A DNA stretch of 64,000 bases. Origin: Periplaneta americana. Taxonomy: Eukaryota > Arthropoda > Insecta > Blattodea > Blattidae. Positions 39,801-53,618 of this stretch are shown one piece after another (positions within the stretch are counted from its first letter, which is position 1; each line of letters starts with the position of its first letter). The DNA lies in NCBI RefSeq assembly GCF_040183065.1, contig NC_091125.1, positions 111,434,121-111,498,120 on the forward strand, written 5' to 3'. The notes below the pieces were generated by a model. The model was not told where the DNA came from. It was given only the letters and a program-made list of their open reading frames with translations, and searched no databases. The translations under genes and the position numbers were made by a program.

Positions 39801-42800
39801 GGACCAGGCTGCTGCCCTGTACTCCCCTTGCCTTCCTTCTTACGCGATAGCATCAAAATGGCAATCGAGAACACATTCTGATTTTCAAGAAAAAAAGGAG
39901 AAGGGTTTAAACCACTATTCCATCGACATTCTAGCCGCCATATCTTCGCAGTACATGAAGTTAGAACAATGCCGATGAGTGCGTTAAATACATCTCATTG
40001 AACTCTACCTTCAATATAAAGGACAACTCTCCATCCCTGCGCGTTTGGACTGGAGAGGCCGGCAAAATTTCAAAAGTGATCGTTTAACCTTCCAAAACAG
40101 ACTTTTCTCTACACAAGGAGAACGTAGTGGCTCAGAGGCCCGCCTTTTCAACTGTAACATCCCCGCAAGTTCCCTAGTAATCACTGCTAAAATGAAGCAA
40201 ATCCGTAGCGATTTTTTCTGGCCTTAATTTTTGGGTACCTAAAATATTGGAGCCTCTAATTCCGGAAACAATGGCCATAGCGAGGAACGGGCTGAGGCCC
40301 TCTACTCCCCCTTGACTTCCTTCTTACACGACAGCAAGAAAATAGCAATCGCGAACAATTTCTGGTTTTCGAGAAAAAAAGTGGAAGGGTTTAAACCAAT
40401 ATTCCGTCAACATTCTAGCCGCCATAACTCCGCAGTACATGAAGTTAGAACATTGCCGATGAGTGCGTTAAATACATCTCATCGAACTCTATCTTCATAC
40501 TGATTTAAAATATTACTGATTACACTGTTGCTTTTTTTCTTTAGACATCATCCTGATTGTGCTGCATTTTCAAAATTGTCTCATAATAATCTCTTTCTAT
40601 TATCTAATATCATTTGAAATATATTAACATTCTATGTATTTTAGTTTAATTCTGCTACACAGTTTATTTCAGTGTTTAATTAATAGCTCATAGTATTTTG
40701 TTGTTTAATTCGTAAATAACTCTTGTATACATGTAACTCTCATCTAAATCAAATTGTTGAATTCTTTGTAAGTTCATGCATATGTATATACACTTTCTGC
40801 TGGTTGAGTGGAAGAGAAGGCCTTACGGCCTTAACTCTGCCAGCTAAAATAAATCATTATTATTATTATTATTATTATTATAAAGGACAACTCTCTATCT
40901 CTGCGAGTTTGGACGGCAGAGGCCAGCAAATTAAAAAAAAAGGTCACTTTGACGTTCCAAAACAAACTTTTTTCTATACAAGGGGAACGAAGCGGCTCAG
41001 AGGCCCGCCCTTTTAACTGTAGCATCCCCGCATGTTCCCTAGTAATCACAGCTAAAATCAGGCAAATCCGTGGCAGTTATATCTAGCTTTATTTTTTGGG
41101 TACCTAAAATATGTGAGTGTCTAATTCCGGAAATAATGGCCATACCGAGGAACGTGCTGCGGCGCTGTACTCTCCTTTGAATTCCTTCTTACACGATAGC
41201 ATCACAATGGCAATCGCGAACAATTTCTGATTTTCGAGAAAAAAGAGGGGAAGGTATTCCGCCGACATTCCCATGTTCCCTAGTAATCACCGCTAAAATC
41301 AAGGTAATCCGTCGCACTTTTTTCTACCCTTAATTTTTGGGTAAGTTAAAATATTTGAGTCTCTAATTCCGGAAATAATGGCCATACCGAGGAGCGGGCT
41401 GCGGCCCTGTATTCCCCCTTGACTTCCTTCTTACACGATACCATCAAAATGACAATCGCGAACACTTTCTGATTTTCGAGAAAAAAAAAGGGGAAGGGTT
41501 TAAACCACTATTCCGTCGACATTCTAGCCGCCATAACTGCGCAGTACGTGAAGTTAGAACAATGCCGATGACTGCGTTAAATACGGCTCATGGAACTCTA
41601 TCTTCAGTATAAAGGACAACTCTCTATCCCTGCGCGTTTGGACTGGAGAGACCAGCAAAATTTCAAAAGTGATCGTTTGACCTTCCAAAACAGACTTCTT
41701 TCTACACAACGAGAACGAAGCGGCTCAGAGGCCCACCCCTTTAACAGTATCATCCCTGCATGTTCCCTAGTAATCACCGCTAAAATCAATCAAATCCGTC
41801 GCACTTTTTTCTAGCCTTAATTTTTGGGTACCTAAAATATATGATTCTCTAATTCCGGAAATAATGGCCATACCGAGGAACTGGCTGCGGCCCTGTACTC
41901 CCCCTTGACTTCCTTCTTACACGATAGCATCAAAATGGCAATCGCGAACACTTTCTGATTTTCGAGAAAAAAAGGGGACATTCTAGCCGCAATAATTCCG
42001 GAGTACGTGAAATTACAACAATGCCAATGAGTGTGTTACATACAGCTCATCGAACTCTAACTTCAGTATAAAGGACAACTATCTATCCCTGCGCGTTTAG
42101 ACTGGTGAGGCAAGAAAAATTTCAAAAAATGGTTATTTTCCCTTCCAAAACAGACTTTTTTCTACACAAGGAGAACGAAGGGGCTCAGAGGCCCGCCCTT
42201 TTAACTGTAGCATCCCCGCATGTTCCCTAGTAATCAAGGGTAAAATCAGGGGAATCCATCGCAGTTTTTTCTAGCCTTAATTTTTGGGTACCTAAAATAT
42301 ATGAGTGTGTAATTCCGGAAATAATGACCATACCGAGGAACAGGCTGCGGCGCTGTACTCCCCTTGACTTCATTCTTACACGACAGCATCAAAATGGCAA
42401 TAGCGAACACTTTCTGATTTTCGAGAAAAAAAAGGGGAAGGGTTTAAACCACTATTCTGTCGACATTCTAGCCGCCATAACTCCGCAGTACGTGAAGATA
42501 GAACAATGCCGATTACTGCGTTAAATACAACTCATGGAACTCTATCTTCAGTATAAATGACAAATCTCTATCTCTGCGACTTTGGACGGGAGAGGCAAGC
42601 AAAATTTCAAAAATGGTCATTTTCACCTTCCAAAACAGAGTTTTTTTTCTACACAAGGAGAACGAAGCGGCTCAAAGGCCCGCTCTTGTAACTGTAGCAT
42701 CCCCGCATCTTCCCTAGTAATCACCGCTAAAATCAAGCAAATCCCTCGCACTTCTTTCTGGCCTTTATTTCTGGGTACCTAAATTATTTGAGTCTCTAAT

Positions 42801-45800
42801 TCCGGAAATAATGGCAATTCCGAGGAACGGGCTGTGACCCCGTTCGCTCCCTTGACTTCCTTCTTACACGATACCATGAAAATGATAATCGCGAAAACTT
42901 TCTGATTTTCGAGAAAAAAAGGGGAAGGTATTATTCCGGCGACAATCTAGCCGCCATAACTCCGCAGTACCTGAAGTTAGAACAATGCCGATGAGTGCGT
43001 TAAATACAACTCAGTGAACTCTATTTCAGTATAAAGGACAACTCTCTATCATTACGCGTTTGGACTGGAGAGACCAGCAAAATGTCAAATGTGATCGATC
43101 GTTTGACCTTCCAAGACAGACACGTTTGTACACAAGGAGAACGAAGCGGCTCAGAGGCCCGCCCTTTTAACAGTAGCATCCCCGCATTTTCCCTAGTAAT
43201 CACAGCTAAAATCAAACAAATCCGTCGCACTTTTTTCTAGCCTTAATTTTTGGGTACCTAAAACATTTGAGTCTCTAATTCCGGGAATAATGGCCATACC
43301 GAAGAACGGGCTCCGGCCCTGTACTCCCATTTGAATTCCTTCTTACACGATAGCATCAAAATGGTAATCGCGAACACTTTCTGATTTTCGAGAAAAAAAG
43401 GGGAAGGTACTATTCTGCCGACTTACTAGCCGCCTTAACTCCGCAGTACGTGACGTTAGAACAATGCCGATGAGTGCTTTAAAAACAGCTCATTGAAGTC
43501 TATCTTCAGTATAAAGGACAACTGTCTATGCCTGTGCGATTGGACGTAAGAGGCCAGCAAATTTAAAAAAAATGGTCATTTCGACCTTCCAAAACAGACA
43601 TTCTTCTACACGAGGAGACCGAAGCGACCCAGAGGCCCGTCATTTTAACTGTAGCATCCTCGCATGTTCCCTAGCAATCATCGCTAAAATGAAGCAAATC
43701 CGTGGCACTTTTTTCTAGCCTTAATTTTTGGGTAACTAAAACATTTGAGTCTCTAATTCCGGAAATAATGGCCATACCGAGGAACTGGCTGCGGCCCTGT
43801 ACTCCCCCTTGACTTCCTTCTTACACGATAGTTTCAAAATGACAATCGCGAACACTTTCTGATTTTCGAGAAAAAAAAGGGGACATTCTAGCCGCCATAA
43901 CTCCGCAGTACGTGAAATTAGAACAATTCCGATGATTGCGTTAAATACAACTCTTCGAACTCTAACTTCAGTATAAAGGACAACTATCTATCCCTGCGCG
44001 TTTAGACTGGTGAGGCAAGAAAATTTTCAAAAAATGGTCATTTTCCCTTCCAAAACAGACTTTTTTCTACGCAAGGAGAACGAAGCGGCTCAGATGCCCG
44101 CCCTTTTAACTGTAGCATCCCCGCATGTTCCCTAGTAATCAAGGCTAAAATCAGAGGAATTCGTCCCACTTATTTCTAGCCTTAATTTTTGGGTACCTAA
44201 AATATATGAGTGTCTAATTCCGGAAATAATGGCCATACCGAGGAAAGGGCTGCGGCACTGTACTCCCCCTTGACTTCCTTCTTACACGATAGCATCAAAA
44301 TGGCAATAGCGAACACTTTCTGATTTTCGAGAAAAAAAAGGGGAAGGTATTCCGCCGACATTCCCATGTTCCCTAGTAATCACCGCTAAAATCAAGGTAA
44401 TCCGTCGCACTTTTTCTAGCCTTAATTTTTGGGTAACTTAAAATATTTGAGTCTCTAATTCCGGAAATAATGGCCATACCGAGGAGCGGGCTGCGGCCCT
44501 GTACTCTCCATTGACTTACTTCTTACACGATAGAATCAAAATGGCAATCGCGAACACTTTCTGATTTTCCGCCGACAATCTAGCCGCCATAACTCCGCAG
44601 TACGTGAAGTTAGATCAATGCCGATGAGTGCGTTAAATACAGCTCATGGAAGACTATCTTCAGTATAATGGACGACTCTCTATCCCTGTGCGTTTGGACG
44701 GGAGATGCCAGCATAATTAAAAAAATGGTTATTTTGACAATCCAAAACAGTCCCTTTTCTACACAAGGAGAACAAGGCGGCTCAGAGGCCCGCCCTTTTA
44801 ACTGTAGCATTCCCGCATGTTCCCTAGTAATCACCGCTAAAATCAAGCAAATCCGTCGCACTTTTTTCTAGCCTTAATTTTTGTTTAGATAAAATATTTG
44901 TCTCTAATTACGCAACTAATGGCCATACCGAGGAACGGGCTGCTGCCCTGTACTCCCCCTTGTCTTCCTTCTTACACCATGGCATCAAAATGGCAATCTC
45001 GAACACTTTCTGTTATTTGGGAAAAGAAAGGGGAAGGTACTAATCCGCCGACATTCTAGCCTCCTTAACTCCACAGTGCGGGAATTTACAACAATGCCGA
45101 TGAGTGCGTTAAATATAGCTCATGGAACTCTATCTTCAGTATAAAGGACAACGCTCTATCTCTGCGATTTTGGACGGGAGAGGCCAGCAAAATTAAAAAA
45201 AAATGGTCATTTTGAGCTTCCAAAACAGACTTTTTTTCTACACAACGAGAACGAAGCAGCTCAGAGGCCCGCCCGTTTAACTGTACATCCCCGCATATTC
45301 CCTAGTAATCACAGCTAAAATCATGCAAATCCGTCGCACTTTTTTCTAGCCTTAATTTTTGGGTAACTTAAAATATTTGAATCTTTAATTCCGGAAATAA
45401 TGGCCATTCCGAGGAGCGGGCTTCGGCATTGTACTCCCCCTTGACTTCCTTCTTAGACGATAGCATCAAAATGGCAATCGCGAACACTTTCTGATTTTCG
45501 AGAGAATAAGGGGAAGGTATTCCGCCGACCTTCTCATGTTCCCTAGTAATCACCGCTGAAATCAAGGAAAAACGTCGCACATTGTTCTAGCCTTAATTTT
45601 TGGGTATCTAAAATATTTGAATCTCTAATTCCGGAAATAATGGCAATACCGAGGAACGGGCTGAGGCCCTGTACTCCCCCTTGACTTCCTTCTTACACGA
45701 TAGCATCAAGATGGCAATCGCGAACACATTCTAGCAGCCGTAACTGCGCTCTACGTGAAATTAGAACAATGCCGATGAGTGCGTTAAATACAACTCTTCG

Positions 45801-48800
45801 AACTCTAACTTCAGTATAAAAGACAACTATCTATCCCTGCGCGTTTAGACTGGTGAGGCAAGAAAAATAAAAAAAAGAACGGTCATTTTCCCTTCCAAAA
45901 CAGACTTTATTCTACACAAGGAGAACGAAGCGGCTCAGAGGCCCGCCCTTTTGACTCTAGCATCCCCGGATATTCCCTAGTAATCAAGGCTAAAATCAGT
46001 GGAATCCGTCCCACTTTTTTCTAGCCTTAATTTTTGGGTACCTAAAAAATATGAGTGTCTAATTCCGGAAATAATGGCCATACCGAGGAAAGGGCTGGAG
46101 CGCTGTACTCCCCCTTGACTTCCTTCTTACACGATAGCATCAAAATGGCAAACGCGAACACTTTCTGATTTTCGAGAAAAAAAAGGGGAAGGTATTCCGC
46201 CGACATTCCCATGTTCCCTAGTAATCACCGCTAAAATCAAGGTAATCCGTCGCACTTTTTCTAGCCTTAATTTTTGGGTAACTTAAAATATTTGAGTCTC
46301 TAATTCCGGAAATAATGGCCATACCGAGGAGCGGGCTGCGGCCCTGTACTCTCCCTTGACTTACTTCTTACACGATAGAATCAAAACGGCAATCGCGAAC
46401 ACTTTTTGATTTTCAGCCGACATTCTAGCCGCCATAATTCCGCAGTAGGTGAAGTAGATAAATGCCGATGTGTGCGTTAAATACAGCTCATGGAACTCTA
46501 TCTTCAGTATAATGGACGACTCTCTATCCCTGTGCGTTTGGACGGGAGATGCCAGCATAATTAAAAAAATGGTTATTTTGACCTTCCAAAACAGTCCCTT
46601 TTCTACACAAGGAGAACGAAGCGGCTCAGAGGCCCGTCCTTTTAACTGTAGCATCCCCGCATGTTCCCTAGTAATCACCGCTAAAATAAAGCAAATCCGT
46701 CGCACTTATTTCTAGCCTTTGTTTTAGGGTACCGGTACCTAAAATATTTGACCGTCTAATTCCGGAAATAAAGGCCATACCGAGGAACGGGCTGCAGCCC
46801 CGTGCACCCCCTTGTCATCCCTCTTACACGATACCATCAAAATGGCAATCGCGAACACTTTCTGATTTTCGAGATAAAAAGGGGAAGGTACTATTCCGCC
46901 GACAATCTAGCCGCCATAACTCCGCAGTACGTGAAGTTAGAACAATGCCGATGAGTGCGTTAAATACAGCTCATCGAACTCTATCTTCAGAATAAAGGAC
47001 AACTATCTATCCCTGCGCGTTTAGACGGGTGAGGGAAGAAAAATTTCAAAAAATGGTCACTTTACATTCCAAAACAGACGTTTTTCTACACAAGGAGAAC
47101 GAAGCGGCTCAGAGGCCCACCCTTTTAACTGTAGCATCCCCGCATGTTCACTAGTAATCACCGCTAAAATCAAGCAAATCTGTCGCACTTTTTCTAGCCT
47201 TAGTTTTTGGTACCTAAAATATTTGAGTCTCTAAAGGAAATAATGGCCATACCGAGGAATGGGCTGCGGCCCTGTACTCCCCTTTGACTTCCTTCTTACA
47301 CCATAGCATCAAAATGGCAATCGCGAACACTTTTTGTTATTTGGGAAAAAAAGGGGAAGGTACTATTCCGCCGACATTCTAGCCTCCTTAACTCCGCAGT
47401 ACGGGAAATTACAACACTGCCGATGAGTGCGTTAAATATAGCTCACGTAACTCTATCTTCAGTATAAAGGACAACTCTCTATCTCTGCGATTTTGGACGG
47501 GAGAAGCCAGCAAAATTAAAAAAAAACGGTCATTTTGACCTTCCAAAACAGTCTTTTTTCTACACAAGGAGAACGAAGCAGCTCAGAGGCCCGCCCTTTT
47601 AACTGTAGCATCCTCGCAAGTTCCCTAGCAATCACCGCTAAAATCAAGGAAATCCGTGGCACTTTTTTCTAGCCTTAATTTTTGGGTACCTAAAATATTT
47701 GAGTCTCTAATTCCGGAAATAATGGCCATACCGAGGAACTGGCTGCGGCCCTGTACACCCCCTTTACTTTCTTCTTACACGATAGGCTCAAAATGGCAAT
47801 CGCGAACACTTTCTGATTTTCCGCCGACATTGTAGCCGCCATAACTAGGCAATATGTGAAGTTAGATCAATGCCAAGGAGTGCGTTAAATACAGCTCATG
47901 GAACTCTATCTTCAGTATAATGTCCGACTCTCTATCCCTGCGCGTTTGGACGGGAGATGCCAGCAAAATTAAAAAAAAAATTGTTATTTTGACCTTCCAA
48001 AACAGTGCCTTTTCTACACAAGGAGAACGAAGCGGCTCAGAGGCCCGCCCTTTTAACTATAGCATCCCCGCGTGTTCCCTAGTAATCACAGCTAAAATCA
48101 AGCAAATCCGTCGCACTTATTTTTAGCCTTAATTTTTGGGTACATAATATATTTGTCTCTGATTACGCACCTAATGGCCATACCGAGGAACGGGCTGCGG
48201 CCCTGTACTCCCCTTGACTTCCCTCTTACACAATAGCATCAAAATGGCAATCGTGAACACTTTCTGATTTTCCAGAAAAAAAGGGAATGGTATTCCGCCG
48301 ACATTCTAGCCGCCATAACTTCGCAGTACGTGAAGTTAGAACAATGCCGATGAATGCGTTAAATACAGCTAATGGAACTCTATCTTCAGAATAAAGGACA
48401 AATCTCTATCCCTGCACGTTTGGACGGGACACCCCAGCAAAATTAAAAAAAATGGTCTTTTTGACATTCCAAAAGAGAGTTTTTTTTACACAAGTAGAAG
48501 GAAGCGGTTCAGAGGCCCACCGTTTTAATTGTAGCATCCCCGCATGTTCCCTAGTAATCACCGCTAAAATCAAGCAAATCTGTCGCACTTATTTCTAGCC
48601 TTTGTTTTAGGGTACCGGTACCTAAAATATTTGACCGTCTAATTCCGGAAATAAGGGCCATACCGAGGAACGGGCTGCTGCCCTGTACTCCCCCTTGACT
48701 TCCTTCTTACACCATAGCATCAAAATGGCAATCGGGAACAATTTCTGTTACTAGGGAAATAAACGAGAAGGTACTATTCCGCCGACATTCTAGCCTCCTT

Positions 48801-51690
48801 AACTCCGCAGTACGGGACGTTACAACAATGCCGATGTGTGCGCTGAATATAGCTTATGGAACTCATCTTCAGTATAAAGGACAACGCTTTATCGCTGCGG
48901 GTTTGGGCGGGAGAGGCCAGCAAAATTAAAAAAAATAGTCATTTTGAACTTCCAAAACAGACTTTTTTCTACACAAGGAGAACGAAGCAGCTAAGAGGCC
49001 CGCCCTTTTAACTGTAGCATCCCCGCATGTTCCCTAGTAATCACCGCTAAAATTAGGCAAATCCTTGGCACTTTTTTCTAGCTTTAATTTTTGCGTGCCT
49101 AAAATATTTGAGGCTCTAATTCCGGAAATTATGGTCATTCGGAGGAACGGGCCACGGCCCTGTTCTCCCCCTTCAATTCCTTCTTACACGACAGCATCAA
49201 AATGGAAATCGCGAACACTTTCTGATTTACGACAAAAAAAGGGGAAGATACTATTCCGCCGACAATCTAGCCGCCATAACTCCGCAGTACATGAAGATAG
49301 AACGATGCCGAAGAGTGCGTTAAATACAGCTCATGGAACTCTGTCTTCAGTATAAAGGACAACTCTCTATCCCTGCGCGTTTGGTCGGGAGAGGCCAGCA
49401 AATTTTCAAAAAATGGTCATTTTGACCGTCCACAACGGGTTTTTTTTTTTACACAAGGAGAACGAAGCGGCTCAGAGGCCCGCCCTTTTAACTGTAGCAT
49501 CCCCGCATGTTCCCTAGTAATCTCCGCTAAAATCAACCAAATCCGTCGCACTTTTTCCTACCCTTAGTTTTTGGGTACCTAAAATATATCAGTGTCTAAT
49601 TCCGGAAATAATGGCCATACCGAGGAAAGGGCTGCGGCGCTGTACTCCCCCTTGACTTCCTTCTTACACGATAGCATCAAAATTGCAAACGCGAACACTT
49701 TCTGATTTTCGAGAAAAAAAAGGGGAAGGTATTCCGACGACATTCCCATGTTCCCTAGTAATGACCGCTAAAATCAAGGTAATCCGTCGCACTTTTTTCT
49801 AGCCTTAATTTTTGGGTAACTTAAAATATTTGAGTCTCTAATTCCGGAAATAATGGCCATACCGAGGAGCGGGCTGCGGCCCTGTACTCTCCCTTGACTT
49901 ACTTCTTACACGATAGCATCAAAATAGCAATCGCGAACACTTTCTAATTTTCGAGAAAAAAAGGGGAAGGGTTTAAACCACTATTCCGTCGAAAATCTAC
50001 CCGCCATCACTCCGCAGTACGTGAAGTTAGAACAATGCCGATGAGTGCGTTAAATACAGCTCATGGAACTTTATCTTCAGTATAAAGGACAACTCTCTAT
50101 CCCTGCGCGTTTGGACTGGAGAGACCAGCAAAATTTCAAAAGTGATCGTTTGACCTTCCAAAACAGACTTTTTTCTACACAAGTAGAACGAAGCGGCTCA
50201 GAGTCCCGCCCTTTTGACAGTATCATCCACGCATGTTCCCCAGTAATCACCGCTAATATCAAGCAAATCCTTGGCACTTTTTTCTAGCCTTAATTTTTGG
50301 GTACCTAAATTAGTTGAGTCTCTAATTCCGGAAATAATGGCCATACCGAGGAACGGGCTGCAGCCCCGTGCACCCCCTTGTCTTCCCTCTTACACGATAC
50401 CATCAAAATGGCAATCGCGAACACTTTCTGATTTTCGAGATAAAAAGGGGAAGGTACTATTCCGCCGACAATCTAGCCGCCATAACTCCGCAGTACGTGA
50501 AGTTAGAACAATGCCAATGAGTGCGTTAAATACAGCTCATCGAACTCTATCTTCAGAATAAAGGACAACTATCTATCCCTGCGCGTTTAGACGGGTGAGG
50601 GAAGAAAAATTTCAAAAAATGGTCACTTTACATTCCAAAACAGACGTTTTTCTACACAAGGAGAATGAAGCGGCTCAGAGGCCCACCCTTTTAACTGTAG
50701 CATCCCCGCATGTTCACTAGTAATCACCGCTAAAATCAAGCAAATCTGTCGCACTTTTTCTAGCCTTAGTTTTTGGTACCTAAAATATTTGAGTCTCTAA
50801 AGGAAATAATGGCCATACCGAGGAATGGGCTGCGGCCCTGTACTCCCCCTTGACTTCCTTCTTACGCCATAGCATCAAAATGGCAATCGCGAACACTTTC
50901 TGTTATTTGGGAAAAAAAGGGGAAGGTACTATTCCGCCGACATTCTAGCCTCCTTAACTCCGCAGTACGGGAAATTACAACAATGCCGATGAGTGCGTTA
51001 AATATAGCTCATGTAACTCTATCTTCAGTATAAAGGACAACGCTCTATCTCTGCGATTTAGGACGGGAGAAGCCAGCAAAATTAAAAAAAAAACGGTCAT
51101 TTTGACCTTCCAAAACAGTCTTTTTTCTACACAAGGAGAACGAAGCAGCTCAGAGGCCCGCCCTTTTAACTGTAGCATCCCCGCAAATTCCCTAGTAATC
51201 ATCGTTAAAATCAAGCAAATCCGTCGCACTTTTTTCTAGCCTTAAGTTTTGGGTACCTAAAACATTTGAGCCTCTAATTCCGGAATTAATGGTCATACCA
51301 AGGAACAGGCTGCGGCCCTGTACTCCCCCTTGACTTCCTTCTTACACGATAGCATCAAAATGGCAATCGCGAACACTTTCTGATTTTCGAGAAAAAAAGG
51401 GGAAAGGTTTAGACCACAATTCCGTCGAAATTCTAGCCGCCATATCTCCGCAGTACGTGAAGTTAAAACAATGCCGATGAGTGCGTTAAATACAGCTCAT
51501 CGAAGTCTATCTTCAGTGTAAAGGACAGCTCTCTATCCCTGCGCGTTTGGACGGAAGAGGCCAGCAAAATAAAAAAAATGGTCATTTTGACCTCCCAAAA
51601 CAGAATTTTTTCTACACAAGGGGAATGAAGCGGCTCAGAGGCCCACTCTTTTAACTGTAGCATCCCCGCTTGTTCACTAGTAAATACCGC
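36881..51690 (+). repeat. Satellite array: homogenised core A monomers (~475 bp and ~240 bp forms)
   Basis: Monomers share ACCGAGGAACGGGCTGCGGC, GTGAAGTTAGAACAATGCC, TTAAATACAGCTCATGG and CTAAAATCAAGCAAATCCG. The usual spacing is about 475 bp, but about six units are half-length because of one recurrent internal deletion that joins CCGACATTC to CATGTTCCCTAGTAATC (near 38272, 41270, 44365, 45532, 46207 and 49743). Longer duplicated segments occur, for example 46770-47600 against 50336-51166. All units are in the same orientation. Many short frames on both strands recur in every unit; none is a gene. Confidence 0.9.
40498..40880 (+). mobile_element. 3' end of a LINE with (ATT)n tail, inside the array
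   Basis: The satellite sequence CTCTATCTTCAGTATAAAGG is interrupted after CTATCTTCA. The insert is AT-rich and unlike the monomers, and ends with GCCTTAACTCTGCCAGC, TAAAATAAATC and a (TAT)n run of about 26 bp at 40855-40880. This is the form of a 5'-truncated non-LTR element 3' UTR with a simple-repeat tail. No coding sequence remains. Confidence 0.75.
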
Positions 51691-52160
51691 TAAAATCCGG
51701 CAAATCCATAACACTTTTTCCTGGCCTCAAGTTTTGGGTACCACTACCTAAAATATTTGTGTCTGTAATTCCGGAAATAATGGCCATACCGAGGAACGGG
51801 ATGCGCCCCTGTATTTCCCCTTGAGTTACTTCTTACACGATAGCATCAAAATGGCAATCGCTAACACTTTCTGATTTTCGAGAAAACATTTCCTCTGAGA
51901 TTCTAGCCGCCATATCTACGCAGTATGTGTAGTGACAACAAAGCCGAAGAGTGCGTTGCATACAGCTTGTCGAACTCTATGTTTAGTATAAAGGACAACT
52001 CTTTATCCCCGTTCGTTTGGACGGGAGAGGCCGGCAAATTTAAAAAAGAAATTTGGGTACTGGTACCTAAAATATATGAGTCTGTAATTCCGGAAATAAT
52101 GGCCATACAGAGGAATGGGATGCGGCCCTGTACTCCCCCTTGACTTACTTCTTACACGAT
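51691..52160 (+). repeat. Satellite array: intermediate-class A monomers (right)
   Basis: GGGATGCG(C/G)CCCTGTA, GTGTAGTGACAACAAAGCC, CGTTCGTTTGGACGGGAGAG and AAATCCGGCAAATCC return here, the same variants as at 34906-36880. One monomer has an internal deletion near 52045. Confidence 0.75.
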
Positions 52161-52700
52161 AACATCAAAATGGCAATCGCGAACACAACCTTATTTTCGA
52201 GAAAAAACAACCGACGCTTTACGCATAACCCTCCAACATTTTCGCCGCCATAACTCCATGGTGAGAACAAATCTGATAGCAGCAGTGAATAGTGCGCCTC
52301 AAAATCTCTCAGTAATGTAGAGGACAACACTCTGCCCCAGGCATATGGACAGTAGAGGCCAACAAATTAAAAAAAAAAATGGTCATTTTGACCTTCCAAA
52401 ACAGTCTTTACTTTACACAAGGACAACAATGGGGTTCAGACACCCGCCCTTTTAACTGTAGCATCCCCGCATGTTTACTACTAATTACCAGTAAAATCGA
52501 CCAAATACACTGCACTTTTCTCTAACTTTATTTTCTGACCTACCTAAAAGGTTTCAGTCTCTAATCTCCTGAAATAAGGGCGATGTCGAGGAATGGGATG
52601 CAGAGTTGTATTCCCCCTTGACTCTCATCGGATACAGTAACATCAAAATGGGAATCCCGAACATAAGCTGTTTTTTGAGAAAAAACTACCAAAAAACTAT
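52161..52700 (+). repeat. Right edge of satellite array: A1-class monomer
   Basis: The final monomer reverts to HOR-type words (GGCATATGGACAGTAGAGGC, GATGTCGAGGAATGGGATGC, AAAAGGTTTCAGTCTCTAAT). It ends abruptly at the junction with a LINE near 52700. Confidence 0.78.
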
Positions 52701-53618
52701 TCTGCCATCAATTATAGAGGAATCAGCCTTCTAAATAGTAGTTATAAAATTTATGCAAAAATTCTGACCAGGAGAATACAGAACATTGCAGAAATAAGAT
52801 TATGCAAATTAGAAAAATCTTTTAGCAGACGAAGGAATACTAATTAGTAGAAACTACAGATTAAACAACAGGTCTATATTATCTGCAGATGACATCACCA
52901 TGTTAGCAGAGAATGGAAACGACCTCCAGAAATTCATATACAAATTCCAGACTTTCTCAATAATAAATATAATTGTAAAATATCACATCAGAAACAAAAA
53001 TGATGGCCTTTAGAGGAAAATACTCAGTGAGGTCAAAAATAATAATAGGGAAGACCCCACTCAATACAACAAAATATCACATATTCAGTATCTAGGATGG
53101 TACATAAGCTACGAAAAAGATAAAGATTTGAATATCAAACTGTCAAAATTCCAGGCTATAAATGGGACCATGAAAAGGACTCTAGCAAGAAAAACAAGAA
53201 AACAAACAATATTAAAACTTTGTAAAACAATAGCAATACCAGCATTTCTTTATGGGAGTCAGGCATAGATAATGAGTGCAGACAATAAAAGAAGAGTACA
53301 GACTACTGAAACGAAATTCTTAAGATATGTGAATGGAAGTAATATGGAGAGAACACGGAATGTTGAAATAAGCAAAGATTTGGAGATACAAAATATGGTA
53401 GATAAAATCTACGATTATAAATATAAATGGACAGAACATCTATTCTGAATGGATGTCAGCGCATTGCCTGAAAGTTAGTCCTAGAGAAGAACATGACGTG
53501 TGAAGACCCTGGAAGAGATGGACACCTGCTGAGACATCGCCAGAACAATATGACATTGTCTAATCGTTGACATTGATAATGAAGATGATGATGATGATGA
53601 TGATATTATTATTATTAT
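52700..53618 (+). pseudogene. Decayed LINE reverse transcriptase, 3' part
   Basis: Broken frames give NYRGISLLNSSYKIYAKIL (the RT region just before the catalytic palm), then ILSADDITMLAENGNDLQKF (an active-site ADD motif) and later YLGWYISYEKDK and IPAFLYGSQA. The C-terminal part follows, with stops and frameshifts. The RT palm between the first two segments is deleted. The 3' end is GATGATGATGATGATGATAT followed by (ATT)n, a simple-repeat tail typical of some non-LTR families. A hAT element later inserted into the (ATT)n tail, which resumes at 55815. The element is non-functional. Confidence 0.82.

Noticed and set aside
52161..52700. Right array edge as a random divergent monomer
   Set aside because: It shares several specific words with the A1 monomers at 5-6 kb and 33.9-34.5 kb, so class membership is a better explanation than random drift.
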